Below the pieces are notes generated by a model. That model was given only the letters and a program-made list of their open reading frames with translations. It had not been told where the DNA came from and ran no database searches. Shown piece by piece: positions 19,776 to 30,645 of a stretch of 64,000 nucleotides of DNA. Position 1 is the first letter of the stretch. Each line of letters begins with the position of its first letter. The DNA is taken from positions 62,001 to 126,000 of the forward strand of contig JARUPY010000605.1 of assembly GCA_029817715.1 (NCBI GenBank), given 5' to 3'. This DNA comes from Melastoma dodecandrum. Its lineage: Eukaryota > Streptophyta > Magnoliopsida > Myrtales > Melastomataceae. A program made the position numbers and the translations under genes.

Positions 19776-21324
19776 TCAGCTCCAGCTAAAGCCGTTCAAG
19801 TCGAACTGCTTGCGTCTGGACCCCGTCCCGTTGTCATCACGTGCATTGAGGTCCTGTTTTGCTTCGAGATAGCACGCCGTGTTCTTGTATGGCCGCTGAT
19901 CGGTTTCCATCCTGACGGAATCCGATCTTGTTTCTGGTCGGCCACCGAGAATTGCGGTGTCATCTTGCTTCATCTTGGTGCTTCCGTCGGGACAACCGCC
20001 GCCACCGCTGCCTCCACATCCAATGCTCATCGACAAGTGGCCCGGCTGTAGGAAGTTTCTGCTCTTGTCCTTGATGACAGGTGACAGGAAACTTCTCTCG
20101 CAGGTAGTTTCTTCACCCCACTTCAATTCAACCTTGTCGGCCCTGGCATTGGTCTTTGGGTCCAGGAAGATTCCATGGAACTCCATGTCCTTCTGAGACC
20201 CCTCACAAGATGTCAGGCAGCTGTCCATCGAACAATCGGTGGGTTGGTTTGGCTGCAACTGCTGTACTACCGCGCACAGACTCTCCAGTTCCTTCAGGTC
20301 CAGAAGGGCAGAGTTCATCCCCTGTGTGGCAACTTTGGAGAACAACTCTGAGATTTGAATTTTTGCCGCCTCAAGACCAGCTGATCCCAAGTTCTGTCTC
20401 CCTAAAGTCTCTTGAGCTTTCTCGAGCACCATCTGCAAGTACTTCCCCTGCGCCTCTATGCGGAGTTGCAAGTGCCTCTGTACCTCTAGCTGTTCATGAA
20501 GCCTTCTCTGGACTTCAATTTGCATCTGCAGAGCTTCGCCAAAATGTAAGCCCCTGTGATACAAAATGCAGAAAAGTAAGATTTCCATAAGTGCCACAAA
20601 CCTAGGACGGAAGTAGAATTTTTAACTTATATTACTTGTTCACTTGAGGTCCAATACTCATAATGGCTATCGGAGGTCCGTTTGGTTCTGGCGTCTGCTC
20701 TTCCATAACGGGAGCTGAACCTGCATCAGTTGTCGATTATTTCATTTCCATCTGATAGGACGGATGCTTTTTGTCAGCAGGATGCATATAGAGATTAGCA
20801 CTTACAGATTTTGTGATTAGCGTTGTTCGCTTGGCCGTGAAGATTCTTGCTCAATCTGTATTTCTGTTCGACCAATGATTATGAAATTTAGTAAGGGAAT
20901 GCAATTTCATTGGATTCTGTTGCTCAAGGCAATGACGTTCCGATGAATTTACCTGAAGGTGACTCTTGAGGTGGTACAGAGTGAGTCCCGGAATGCCCAT
21001 AAGCTTCATTACCGTCTTTGGAGTCGCTTCTGTGAAGCCATCAAAGCAAGACAGTCATTCGGCAGCAATCATTAATGAAATGATCTCCGCGAATTGTAAC
21101 TCGATGTGTTTTCATCACTCACTGTCTGCTCCTCCCAGCTGATTGACAGCTTCAACAAACCTCTCGTGGAGATCCAGCGTCCATTTCAGCCTAGGCTTTG
21201 CATCGGTGGACAGGACAAGCCCCGCATCTCCAGTGCCATTACCTCCCTGAAGAAACAGTTGCCAGTCGCCAGGAATCTGCATCCTTGACGCCGCATGGAC
21301 ACTCTTCCCTTGATGTTGGTACAT
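19776..21324 (-). CDS. MYB-CC (GARP/PHR1-like, PHL2-type) transcription factor
   Basis: It is a DNA-binding transcription factor of the family that includes the phosphate-starvation regulator PHR1. Exons: 21324-21123, 21029-20953, 20863-20806, 20720-20636, 20553-19776, all GT-AG and phase-consistent, giving 399 residues. The GARP-type MYB domain spans exons 1-3: [20 protein letters not shown], then [20 protein letters not shown], then [13 protein letters not shown]; the SHLQ/KYR junction is at the exon 2/3 border. Exon 5 carries the coiled coil with [20 protein letters not shown], the family's dimerisation signature, and the conserved end [11 protein letters not shown]. Family members often have P at the LKWTPD position; here it is L. 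Among Arabidopsis proteins it resembles the At3g24120 (PHL2) type, by recollection. The gene looks intact. Confidence 0.9.
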
Positions 21325-21436
21325 ACTTTCTTCACTTAATCACTCAGACGGGCAGAAAACAAGCTTATCCTGTGCTTAAGGAAAAAGCCTTTTCAGAACA
21401 CTGTCGAGCCCCGGAATGGTGTAATGTGTGCGTGTG

Positions 21437-21442
21437 TATATA
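21437..21442 (-). promoter_or_regulatory. Possible TATA box of the MYB-CC gene
   Basis: The minus strand reads GCTATATACACAC here, about 113 bp upstream of the ATG. A second TATA-like site (TTATATAA near 21491) is an alternative. Confidence 0.35.
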
Positions 21443-22977
21443 GCGGGGTTGGTCCTGTTATCTTTCCTCAATGACGAAACGTTCTCGCAGGGGCTTGGGT
21501 TATATAAAGAGGCTGGCTCGGGGTATGGAAGGAAAGCAGAAGGGAGAACAAAGAATTTGGACCCGATTCAACACTCACACAACAGATAATCACAAAAGAG
21601 ATATTGTCCTTCCTGCATTAGTCATGAGCCTTGAATTCGAAATCGATACCTCCCTCTTCTACCGCGCTACAAACCCCGAATTTATCCGCCCGGAATGTGT
21701 ATTGCTCCGCTTTTCCTATAATGGGGATTTGTTAATCTTTTGTCGTCCTGGCAAAGGCAGGAATCCAATTCCAATATTTGGGGGTGGCGGGGGGCTTTTC
21801 GTTGGATTCTCGGAACTCATGCGGATTTGTCCTTGAGCTAGTGTTATTTTTCAGTAACGAGATTAACTCACGGAGATCTGATGGCATAAGAGAATGCCTG
21901 CTTGCTTGATCTCGTGCCCGTTTGTACGGGTTTATACTTGACGAAACACATGAGGTTCTCTATGACTGGAAGTGTTTTGAAGCATGGCGGGAAAAGGATT
22001 TGTGTGTTTGTAATTGGACAAGAGTTTAGGGAATGGTAATGAGATGCTCTTTTCCTTTTTGAAGCGTTCAAAATCAAAGGGAATGAGGAATAAGGAATAC
22101 ATTCTACACTCATTGTCAGAAGTTTGGTACTTATTCAGCACGATCACGTCGTTATTAATTAGGAAGGGCGAAGGGGCGGTCCGGAATCCTTTCTGCTCTC
22201 CACAACTGGAACGGGCACCGATGGTCCCTCGGGAAGAAAATGGGGTCGGAGAATCGGCGTGTATGTTGGACAGAAAATGGCCTATTCGGAAAATTATTTT
22301 ACTCAGCTTCTCACGATTTTGCGGTTGATAAGAGGCAGGACAGTCGGTGGCCTGGATAGTGCTAGCATTGGCCCGAGAGTTCATGCTTGATGACCATGCC
22401 CTCCGCTAATTAGTTCCAGCCTTCATTTTATGTGATACTGTTCCAAGCTCCTTGAGGGGGCTTCGCTATGAATTACAGGAGATGTGCAGTGGCTGTCATT
22501 GCAGTTTCTGATGTTTCTGTTCGAGCACACTGTCGTTTTCTTTCTTACATTTGGCTTGTGTCTCGCTGAAAATGCTGTGAATATCAGACGTACGATGTAT
22601 TTCAAAATGCCGGTTCTCTTCTCCATCTCAGCTCCTCCTGAAAGGCCAGCCGAGGAGAGATTTGGTAATAGGTGGAGGTTTTCCGATAACCGCAGCACTC
22701 AATTCCCTCAGACGTATTAACATAGTCACAAGTCTCCTTAGTTCAAGGTGTCCTTTTTCCATGAAGATCAATTGATTCCATATCGAAAGATGTAGATTGG
22801 AAGAATCCGCCGAATCGACGGTATTCCAGTAAAGTCAAAAGGACCGGAATCCCCCGAGTTTTGCTGTCAAATGCCCGTCACTCCACGATCTGCGCCGACA
22901 ATTCGGAGCCGATATGACAGTAGTGGCTCCAGGCCAGTCTTATTCGCAGAGATACCCAACTGGTTAGAACGGAAATA
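21443..22977. other. Intergenic, upstream of MYB-CC
   Basis: No gene, RNA or transposon signal that I recognise. Short open frames here lack family resemblance and splice context. The last bases before Element 3 are ordinary spacer; its target-site duplication is 22978-22982. Confidence 0.5.
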
Positions 22978-23189
22978 CTGATTGATAACTCTAGTAAAAT
23001 AGAGTTATATTATCACATTTAGGCTTAATTCTAGTTAGTTTCGAGAATTTCAATTGTTATTGTTTGCCAATTGAGCTTAAATTGTCATTCATCACGTTTG
23101 CTTTGTGATCGTAGGAAGTAAATGAAGGCATGACGGAAAACAAAGCAAAAGGGTGAAGGATGAAGAGGAATAGAAGGCGGAGGACACGG

Positions 23190-23432
23190 TGCAGCTGCAA
23201 CCAATCTTCTTGCAGCTGCACAAGTGAAGCAGAAGGATGACAGAGAGGCTCGTGCAGCTGCAACTCCAAGCTCGTGCAGCTGCACGACGAGAGGAGGAAT
23301 TGATCAAGGACATCAGACTGGTCGGTGCAGCTGCAACGCCAGTCCCTTGCAGCTGCACGAGTGCGACAGGGCAGATATGAAGAGAGTTCAGAGAGGTCGT
23401 TACAGCTGCAACGAATTCATCTTGCAGCTGCA
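23190..23432. repeat. Paired TGCAGCTGCA palindrome array, 5' LTR
   Basis: Units start at 23190, 23211, 23253, 23275, 23326, 23348, 23401 (TACAGCTGCA) and 23423. They form four pairs with 21, 22, 22 and 22 bp between starts, about two helical turns. Successive pairs start 63-75 bp apart. In most pairs the left arm GTGCAGCTGCAA and right arm TTGCAGCTGCAC are reverse complements, so each pair can also fold as a 12-bp stem. The core CAGCTG is an E-box. Confidence 0.85.
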
Positions 23433-23484
23433 CGACGTAATATTGCCCGAAAATTAGATTTTATTTTTCTAGATTTGTTTTAGG

Positions 23485-23492
23485 TATAAATA
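23485..23492 (+). promoter_or_regulatory. Element 3 LTR TATA box
   Basis: TATAAATA in the context TTTTAGGTATAAATAGG, about 50 bp after the palindrome array. The same box is at 33449-33456 in the 3' LTR. The palindrome array therefore occupies the upstream promoter region. Confidence 0.75.
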
Positions 23493-24352
23493 GGTTGGAT
23501 TTTAGGTTTTCGGGGGTACCCCTTATCTCTTCTCTTCTGACTTTGGTTTTGGCACCCGACGACGGCTAGGAACAAGGAGACGAAGACGTTGATGGAGACT
23601 TCGACGATTTCTCTTTTCTCTTTGCTTTTTGTTTCGTTTTCGATGTCGAACTAAACATCTTTTCTAGGATGATGATGAACCGACTCGTGTAGTTGGTTTT
23701 CCACTTTCTCGGAATCAATTCAAGAAGAATTATCGTTTACTTGTGTTTCTTCTGTGTTTAATGCTTACCTATCGGGTTGATCGCCGGTTTGTATGAATTC
23801 TTAGTCTTAAGTGAACTCGAGAGAGACTTAGGATTAGAAGAGAGGAAGCATAACCTAGGTTAAGGCCGAGAGATCGGTTTAACTAAGAGGAGTATAGAGA
23901 TATACACTCGTAGGTAACCGAGAGAACAATTGGATCTCAAGGAATTCTGATTATTCGTGATTCGCTATAGAAATATAGGTTTACGGGTGATTAGTAATTC
24001 ACAGTTACAGCCTCGAGAGAGGTGTAGCGATTGTTAGGGAATTGTGGTTAGTAAACGGTAAAACGGATTGAATTGAGGAAGAGAGAGTGTGATAATCTAC
24101 GAATCGATAGGGGATTCGGAGTCCTAGGCTTTTGTTATTCGATTTACAACCTTGCTTTTATTTTTATTGCGATTTACTTTCTTGCACCCAACCTTTCATC
24201 ACTCAACCTTCTTGACTAGAACTTGAACTCAATAACTGACTATTGGCGGTAGATTCTGTCTAATCAGTCCTCGTGGGAACGATTTTTCTCATCACTTTAT
24301 TACTTGGTGCGACCCGTATACTTGTGTGTGCGATTTGGTTCGAACAAGTTTT

Positions 24353-24370
24353 TGGCGCCGTTGCCGGGGA
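24353..24370 (+). other. Element 3 primer binding site (tRNA-Asp type)
   Basis: TGGCGCCGTTGCCGGGGA is complementary to a tRNA-Asp 3' end and is the standard Athila primer site. It starts 7 bp after the LTR. Confidence 0.88.
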
Positions 24371-24451
24371 CTGAAATAGAATTATTTCAGTCAGTTTTCG
24401 GTTATAAGTTTTATTCTAGTCACTGATTATCTTTTCATCTTTTGCAGGTGT

Positions 24452-27400
24452 ATGCGACATCAAAAAGGTGATAAAGAGCTACTCTTTGACCCTGAAATAG
24501 AACGAACTTTTCGGATTTTACGAAGAGGTCAAAGGGACACCATGGCAAACGCCAACAACAACAATAATGTTGTTGACATTGCGGCGCAGCAACAGCCGAG
24601 GACGATGAGGGACTATGCACAGCCGACTCCACAAAATCATGCTGGTTTTCTACGTCCTGAAATTCAGGCGGATACCTTTGAAATTAAACCTTCAATTATT
24701 CATATGATTGAAAATTCCAATTTCGGAGGTTTAATTAATGAAGATCCACACTGGCACCTAACGCGTTTTGAGGATTTGTGTGGCACCTTCAGGTATCATG
24801 GCGTATCGGCAGAAGCAATCAAATTGAGGCTGTTCCCGTTCTCGCTTCGAGACAAGGCCAGAGCGTGGCTATATTCGCTGCCTGGAGAATCAGTCAGCTC
24901 ATGGGACGACCTTCGCAAGCACTTCCTGTCCAAGTACTATCCGCCGAGCCGAACTGTGAAGATACGGAACGACATCACCTCGTTCCGCCAACTCGCTGGC
25001 GAATCCATGTACGAAGCGTGGGATCGATTCAAGGAGCTGCAGAGGCTATGCCCCCACCACGACATCCCCAAGTGGATGTTGGTTCAGAGCTTCTACGACG
25101 GGCTAGCGGAGCAACTCCAATCTACTATCGATTCAGCCGCAGGAGGTACCATAATGAACAAGACACCGGATGACGCTCTGGATTTGTTCGAGGCGATGGC
25201 GACAAATGGCCAAAGGAGAGCACCAACAAGAGGAGGAGGACATCATCAGATAGACGCTATCACCGCCCTCAGCGCTCAGCTAGAGACACTGACCAAAGAG
25301 ATGGCGGCATTGCGTACGTCGACTCAAAATGCTAACCCTCCACCTCGTTCTAATATGCAAGTTATGGAGATGCAGGAGTCGGAAGAGGCGAATTACGTGG
25401 GAGGCAACAACAGGAATAACCCGTACTCCAATACGTACAACCCAGGATGGCGCAACCACCCCAACTTCTCGTGGAGAGGCAATCAAGAGCATCAGGATGC
25501 CGGGCCTCCACGACCAAACCAGCCACCGGGATTTGCACCCCCGATGCGACAACCTGTAAGTGAACCTAAGTCTAGTGTTGAGGATTTATTGAGACAGGTT
25601 CTTGCTAGCAATGAGGAGGTCCGGAAACAACAAGAGGAGACGAGAAAGCAACAGGAGCTCATACTGAAAGATCACGCGACCTCAATCAAGCAACTGGAGA
25701 TGCAGATGGGACAACTTGCAGGATCATTAGTCATGAGACCTCATGGAACGCTACCGAGTAACACGGAGCTCAACCCCAAGAATCGAGAGAACTGCAGTGC
25801 TATTACCCTCCGAAACGGGAAGGACCTGGAAGAGGAGTTTGAGCGGCAAGAGACCGAAAAAGCGCAAGCTAGGGAGAAACGTCAGGCTAAGGTACGTGAG
25901 ACGGAGTCTAGAAAGGACTCTGAGCATCAGAGTATTGAAACACCGGTGCGTACTGATCCTATGCCTGTAGTTCCTATTATTCCTCAAGTTCCGTTTCCGC
26001 AGCGTTTAAAGAAGCACACTGACGAGCAGCAATTCAAAAAGTTTCTTGAAGTGTTTAAAAAGCTGCAGATAAATATCCCTTTCGCGGAGGCGCTCGAGCA
26101 AATGCCAAGCTACGTAAAGTTCATGAAGGATATCCTGTCAAAGAAGCGGAAGCTTGGTGGTAACGAAACGATCTCGTTGACTGAGGAATGCAGTGCGATC
26201 GTGCAAAGAAGACTCCCACCAAAACTCAAGGATCCGGGTAAGTTCACTATCCCGTGCCACATTGGAACGGATTTTTTTGGTCATGCTTTATGTGATTTAG
26301 GGGCGAGCATCAACTTGATGCCATTTTCAGTGTTCAAGAAATTGAACATCGGCGAAGTAAGACCGACGTCTCTGACTTTGCAATTAGCTGACCGATCGTA
26401 CACGTACCCTAAGGGTATTGTGGAAGATGTTTTGGTGAAAGTGGACAGGTTCATCTTCCCCGCGGACTTCGTCATCCTGGATTACGAGGAAGATCGAGAG
26501 GTCCCCATCATCCTAGGACGACCATTTTTAGCAACGGGGAGGACACTAATTGATGTCCAGAAGGGAGAGCTTACCATGAGGGTCCACGACCAAGAGGTGA
26601 CGTTCAACATGGACAAGGCTATGAAGATGCCTAACGAAATTGATGAATGCAGGTACGTGGACATACTTGAGGAAGTTACCATCGAGACGCTCCTAGAAGC
26701 ATTTGAGCTACAGCCGGAAGAAGAATTGCCAAAGGAAGATGCATCACATGATGAGAAGTCTGAGGAAGAGGTGGCCTATGTGCGGCAATTCCAAAGGGTG
26801 GAACCTCTCGACCGACCTGCGACGACCACTAAGCCGTCCATTGAAGAACCCCCGAAGCTGGAACTAAAGCCGTTGCCTGACCACTTAAGGTATTCCTACC
26901 TGGGTAAAGACAATACTCTTCCGGTTATTATTTCATCGTCATTAACTAACGAACAGGAAGAGATGCTGATACGAGTGCTTCGGGAGCACAAGACAGCTAT
27001 TGGATGGACCATCGCGGACATAAAGGGGATTAGTCCAGCAATTTGCATGCACAAGATTGTCCTGGACAGTGACAAGAAGCCATCAGTCGAACATCAAAGG
27101 CGATTGAACCCGCATATGAAGGAGGTGGTAAGGAAAGAAGTTATTAGATGGCTTGATGCAGGTATCATTTATCCGATCTCGGATAGCTCGTGGGTGAGCC
27201 CAGTCCAGTGCGTGCCTAAAAAAGGAGGCATAACGGTGGTCGAGAACAGCAAGAATGAGCTCATCCCGACAAGGATGGTCACGGGGTGGAGAATATGCAT
27301 GGACTACAGGAAACTCAACGCAGCCACGTGCAAGGATCATTTCCCGCTACCCTTCATCGATCAGATGTTGGACCGTCTCGCAGGTAAGAGTTTTTATTGT

Positions 27401-29752
27401 TTTCTGGACGGATATTCAGGTTATAATCAGATAGCGATCGCACCGGAGGATCAGGAAAAGACTACCTTCACTTGCCCCTACGGTACGTTCGCTTTCCGTC
27501 GTATGCCGTTTGGATTATGTAATGCGCCTGCCACGTTTCAGCGATGTATGACAGCAATTTTTTCGGACATGATTGAGAAGACCATTGAGGTATTCATGGA
27601 CGATTTCTCAGTTTTTGGAGTGTCATTTAAAAATTGCTTGGATAATCTTGCGGCTGTTCTTGCGCGATGTGAACAGACTAACCTGATTCTGAATTGGGAA
27701 AAGTGTCACTTTATGGTGCGCGAAGGCATTGTGCTTGGTCACAGGATTTCGGAGAGTGGTATTGAAGTGGACAAGGCCAAAGTGGAGACGATCGAGAAGC
27801 TACCCCCTCCAACATCCGTGAAAGGAGTCCGAAGCTTCCTGGGACACGCTGGCTTCTACAGGAGATTTATTAAGGACTTCTCGAAGATCACCAAGCCGCT
27901 ATGCAATCTCTTGGAGAAGGATGCACCATTCCTTTTCGACGGTAAGTGTATGGAAGCATTCCTTACACTAAAAGAGAGGTTAGTATCATCCCCGATTATT
28001 GTCGCTCCTGATTGGAACTTGCCTTTCGAATTAATGTGCGACGCGAGTGATTTAGCTGTAGGAGCTGTGTTAGGACAAAAGAGAGATAAGCATTTTCGTG
28101 CTATTTACTATGCTAGTAGAACACTTGACTCCGCCCAGGTTAATTACACGACAACGGAGAAAGAAATGTTGGCGATTGTGTTTGCTTTCGATAAGTTTAG
28201 GCCTTATTTGATTGGATCTTTAGGGATTGTGCATACTGATCATGCGGCCATACGTTACTTGATTTCTAAGGCGGACTCAAAACCGCGACTAATCCGTTGG
28301 GTCTTATTATTGCAAGAGTTCGATCTTACCATCGTAGACAGGAAAGGTTCCGAGAACCAAGTGGCCGATCACCTATCCAGGTTGGAGGAGGGAATGGCGA
28401 GCACACCTTCAACTCTGATCAACGATTCTTTTCCTGATGAGCAACTGTTCGCTGTGGAGGTAGCCGCGCCTTGGTATGCCGACTATGTGAACTACATAGT
28501 CGCAAATATTTTTCCTCCGGACATGACAAGCCAACAGCGGAAAAGGTTCGTCCATGACGTTAAATTCTATATGTGGGATGAACCTTTGCTTTTTCGGAGA
28601 TGTGCAGACCAGGTCATTCGGCGTTGCGTTCCGGAGGAAGAAATCAGGCTGATCCTTGAGCAATGCCATGCTGCCCCGTACGGTGGACATTTCGGTGGTC
28701 AGAAAACCGCAATAAAGGTCTTACAATCAGGTTTCTACTGGCCCTCATTATTTAAGGATGCTCACACTTTTGTAGCACAGTGCGATCGCTGCCAAAGGGT
28801 AGGAAATATTTCACGTCGTGATGAAATGCCCTTAAATAATATCCTAGAAGTCGAACTGTTCGATGTGTGGGGGATAGATTTCATGGGGCCCTTTGTTGAT
28901 TCTTTAAAGAACAAGTATATTTTAGTGGCTGTTGATTATGTGTCCAAATGGGTAGAAGCTGTCGCCTTACCCACTAACGATGCTCGTGGAGTTTTGAAAT
29001 TTCTTAGACAGATTTTCACGCGGTTCGGAACACCACGAGCCATCATCAGTGACGGTGGAGCTCATTTCTGCAACAACAAGTTCACTACACTGATGCGGAA
29101 ATATGGAATCAAGCATAAGGTGGCGTTGCCCTACCATCCTCAGACATGCGGCCAAGTAGAAGTGTCCAACCGCGAAATCAAGAGGATCCTGGAGAAAACA
29201 ATAAGTACTAATCGAAAAGATTGGTCCACCAAACTTGATGATGCACTATGGGCATACAGGACGGCCTTCAAGACCCCGATTGGGACATCGCCGTACAAGC
29301 TAGTATATGGAAAAGCCTGTCATCTGCCGGTGGAGCTAGAGCACAAGGCTTATTGGGCGGTTCAAAAGCTTAACCTGGACCCAAGCGCAGCAGGGGAGCA
29401 GCGATTAATGCAGCTGAATGAAATGGAGGAATTCCGGAGAGACGCATACGAGAATGCCCGCATTTACAAAGAGAAGACCAAGACGTGGCATGATCGTCGA
29501 CTTAAAGAGCGTAAATTCTCCCCTGGTCAATTAGTACTTTTATTCAATTCACGGCTTCGGTTGTTTCCAGGGAAACTCAAATCGCGCTGGTCAGGACCCT
29601 TCGAAATTACCCAGGTACTACCATTCGGTGTTCTCGAATTAGTAGGTACTAATTCTTCTGACAGGTTCAAGGTGAATGCGAGTCGGGTCAAGCCATACTT
29701 TGGAGGTGTTGTCCACCGGGATCCGGGGACACTAATGATGAAAGACACGTAA
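24452..29752 (+). CDS. Element 3 gag-pol polyprotein (Athila)
   Basis: A single uninterrupted frame of 1766 codons. An ATG at 24542 in the context ACCATGG is a plausible alternative start (1736 residues). Gag: [18 protein letters not shown], then the capsid core with [19 protein letters not shown]; the Athila signature [13 protein letters not shown] near residue 328. Protease: [12 protein letters not shown] near 615 and [10 protein letters not shown] near 687. Reverse transcriptase about 880-1110 with [13 protein letters not shown] and catalytic FMDDFSVFG near 1048. RNase H about 1190-1300 ([14 protein letters not shown]). Integrase: zinc finger GGHFGGQKT and QCDRCQRVG, then catalytic residues in [18 protein letters not shown] and GQVEVSNRE (about 1474-1570). 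I see no lesion. One residue differs from what I expect for the family: PQTCGQ where PQTSGQ is usual. Confidence 0.93.
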   Translation: MRHQKGDKELLFDPEIERTFRILRRGQRDTMANANNNNNVVDIAAQQQPRTMRDYAQPTPQNHAGFLRPEIQADTFEIKPSIIHMIENSNFGGLINEDPHWHLTRFEDLCGTFRYHGVSAEAIKLRLFPFSLRDKARAWLYSLPGESVSSWDDLRKHFLSKYYPPSRTVKIRNDITSFRQLAGESMYEAWDRFKELQRLCPHHDIPKWMLVQSFYDGLAEQLQSTIDSAAGGTIMNKTPDDALDLFEAMATNGQRRAPTRGGGHHQIDAITALSAQLETLTKEMAALRTSTQNANPPPRSNMQVMEMQESEEANYVGGNNRNNPYSNTYNPGWRNHPNFSWRGNQEHQDAGPPRPNQPPGFAPPMRQPVSEPKSSVEDLLRQVLASNEEVRKQQEETRKQQELILKDHATSIKQLEMQMGQLAGSLVMRPHGTLPSNTELNPKNRENCSAITLRNGKDLEEEFERQETEKAQAREKRQAKVRETESRKDSEHQSIETPVRTDPMPVVPIIPQVPFPQRLKKHTDEQQFKKFLEVFKKLQINIPFAEALEQMPSYVKFMKDILSKKRKLGGNETISLTEECSAIVQRRLPPKLKDPGKFTIPCHIGTDFFGHALCDLGASINLMPFSVFKKLNIGEVRPTSLTLQLADRSYTYPKGIVEDVLVKVDRFIFPADFVILDYEEDREVPIILGRPFLATGRTLIDVQKGELTMRVHDQEVTFNMDKAMKMPNEIDECRYVDILEEVTIETLLEAFELQPEEELPKEDASHDEKSEEEVAYVRQFQRVEPLDRPATTTKPSIEEPPKLELKPLPDHLRYSYLGKDNTLPVIISSSLTNEQEEMLIRVLREHKTAIGWTIADIKGISPAICMHKIVLDSDKKPSVEHQRRLNPHMKEVVRKEVIRWLDAGIIYPISDSSWVSPVQCVPKKGGITVVENSKNELIPTRMVTGWRICMDYRKLNAATCKDHFPLPFIDQMLDRLAGKSFYCFLDGYSGYNQIAIAPEDQEKTTFTCPYGTFAFRRMPFGLCNAPATFQRCMTAIFSDMIEKTIEVFMDDFSVFGVSFKNCLDNLAAVLARCEQTNLILNWEKCHFMVREGIVLGHRISESGIEVDKAKVETIEKLPPPTSVKGVRSFLGHAGFYRRFIKDFSKITKPLCNLLEKDAPFLFDGKCMEAFLTLKERLVSSPIIVAPDWNLPFELMCDASDLAVGAVLGQKRDKHFRAIYYASRTLDSAQVNYTTTEKEMLAIVFAFDKFRPYLIGSLGIVHTDHAAIRYLISKADSKPRLIRWVLLLQEFDLTIVDRKGSENQVADHLSRLEEGMASTPSTLINDSFPDEQLFAVEVAAPWYADYVNYIVANIFPPDMTSQQRKRFVHDVKFYMWDEPLLFRRCADQVIRRCVPEEEIRLILEQCHAAPYGGHFGGQKTAIKVLQSGFYWPSLFKDAHTFVAQCDRCQRVGNISRRDEMPLNNILEVELFDVWGIDFMGPFVDSLKNKYILVAVDYVSKWVEAVALPTNDARGVLKFLRQIFTRFGTPRAIISDGGAHFCNNKFTTLMRKYGIKHKVALPYHPQTCGQVEVSNREIKRILEKTISTNRKDWSTKLDDALWAYRTAFKTPIGTSPYKLVYGKACHLPVELEHKAYWAVQKLNLDPSAAGEQRLMQLNEMEEFRRDAYENARIYKEKTKTWHDRRLKERKFSPGQLVLLFNSRLRLFPGKLKSRWSGPFEITQVLPFGVLELVGTNSSDRFKVNASRVKPYFGGVVHRDPGTLMMKDT

Positions 29753-30645
29753 AGGATCAGAGCGTCAGGCTGACGACGTTAAATCAAGCGCTGCTCGGGA
29801 GGCAACCCGAGTCAAATTTTATTTCCTTTTCTTGTTTAATTTGTTTTGTTTTAGTTTTTGAGTTTGATTTTGGCTAAATTTTTAGGGAGCAGAAATTACG
29901 GAGCGATAAAATCACGGGACCGGTGCAACTAAAAGGAGAAGTCAGACATAATGGTGCAGCTGCACCATTATTTCGTGCAGCTGCATGGGGGACAAAGGAA
30001 GATCGTCTGACACATCGGTGCAGCTGCACCGTCAAGGTCATGCAGCTGCACGACTCATCCAGAAGGACAAGCATCGACAACAGAGGACTCTGTGCAGCTG
30101 CAACCAAATTTCTTGCAGCTGCATGACTAGGGGAGACCATCAGACCGATCCGTGCAGCTGCAGCCCAAGCTTCGTGCAGCTGCACGCTTTTAAGGAGACA
30201 ATTCAGGGGGCTGTCTGACCGGTCGTTGCAGCTGCAACGACCTCTCGTGCAGCTGCACGAGGTCTTCAGAAGTTCAGCACAGAGGATCCGACAGGGTCGT
30301 GCAGCTGCACGACCCGACCGGTGCAGCTGCACCGGTTCGGATTTTCAGAAAAAAATAAAAGAGGGGTCGACGCCCCAAAACCCTAAAATCATATTATTTT
30401 CCTCTCTCCCTTGCAGATCGCCGCCCCCAGACGCCCCACCACCTCCGGTGCTTGACGATTCCGCCGATTCCCGTCGTCCACGACCTCCTCCGGTGTAAGT
30501 ATTGTCTCCTACGTCTCGAAATCAAGCGCCCCTGTCCAAATCTTCTCGCTCGGACCTCAGGTGCGTTCTCTTTCCGTCGTTTCTCCGGCAATTTCGTGGG
30601 TCTTAGCTGTTAGATTAGGACGTGCGTAAGTGGAGATTTGGTTAG
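29753..30645 (+). other. Element 3 pol-ORF2 spacer
   Basis: This is about 890 bp of non-coding sequence. It is dominated by the second palindrome array (29955-30331), followed by a C-rich stretch (30410-30500) with a TTGCAGATC acceptor-like site near 30415 and a GGTGTAAGT donor-like site near 30495. Those sites may serve splicing of an ORF2 subgenomic mRNA, as suggested for Athila env-like ORFs. That is inference. Confidence 0.5.
29955..30331. repeat. Paired TGCAGCTGCA palindrome array, internal
   Basis: Twelve perfect units start at 29955, 29976, 30019, 30041, 30093, 30114, 30153, 30175, 30227, 30248, 30300 and 30322. They make six pairs with 21, 22, 21, 22, 21 and 22 bp spacing; pairs start 60-74 bp apart. 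Several units have flanks that extend the palindrome with different bases: ATGG/CCAT at 29955, CGG/CCG at 30019, CGT/ACG at 30227, GGTCG/CGACC at 30300, ACCGG/CCGGT at 30322. Sequence between units is not conserved. Confidence 0.88.

Larger units (their letters stand above)
22983..24346 (+). repeat. Element 3 5' LTR
   Basis: It runs TGATAACTCTAG to GGTTCGAACA. Its first 26 bases contain a perfect 9-bp hairpin (ATAACTCTA / TAGAGTTAT, 22985-23008). At 23190-23432 it holds eight copies of the TGCAGCTGCA palindrome (one with A for G at position 3). A TATA box sits at 23485. Confidence 0.93.

Noticed and set aside
21471..21836. Open frame of 121 codons upstream of the MYB-CC gene
   Set aside because: It lies in the promoter region of the minus-strand gene, has low-complexity composition and no domain.
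24353..24370. tRNA gene fragment
   Set aside because: The match to a tRNA-Asp 3' end is only the primer binding length; no cloverleaf is present.
23190..30331. TGCAGCTGCA repeats as a CRISPR array
   Set aside because: The repeat is only 10 bp and palindromic, spacing alternates between about 11 and 35-65 bp, there are no cas genes, and the host is a plant retrotransposon.
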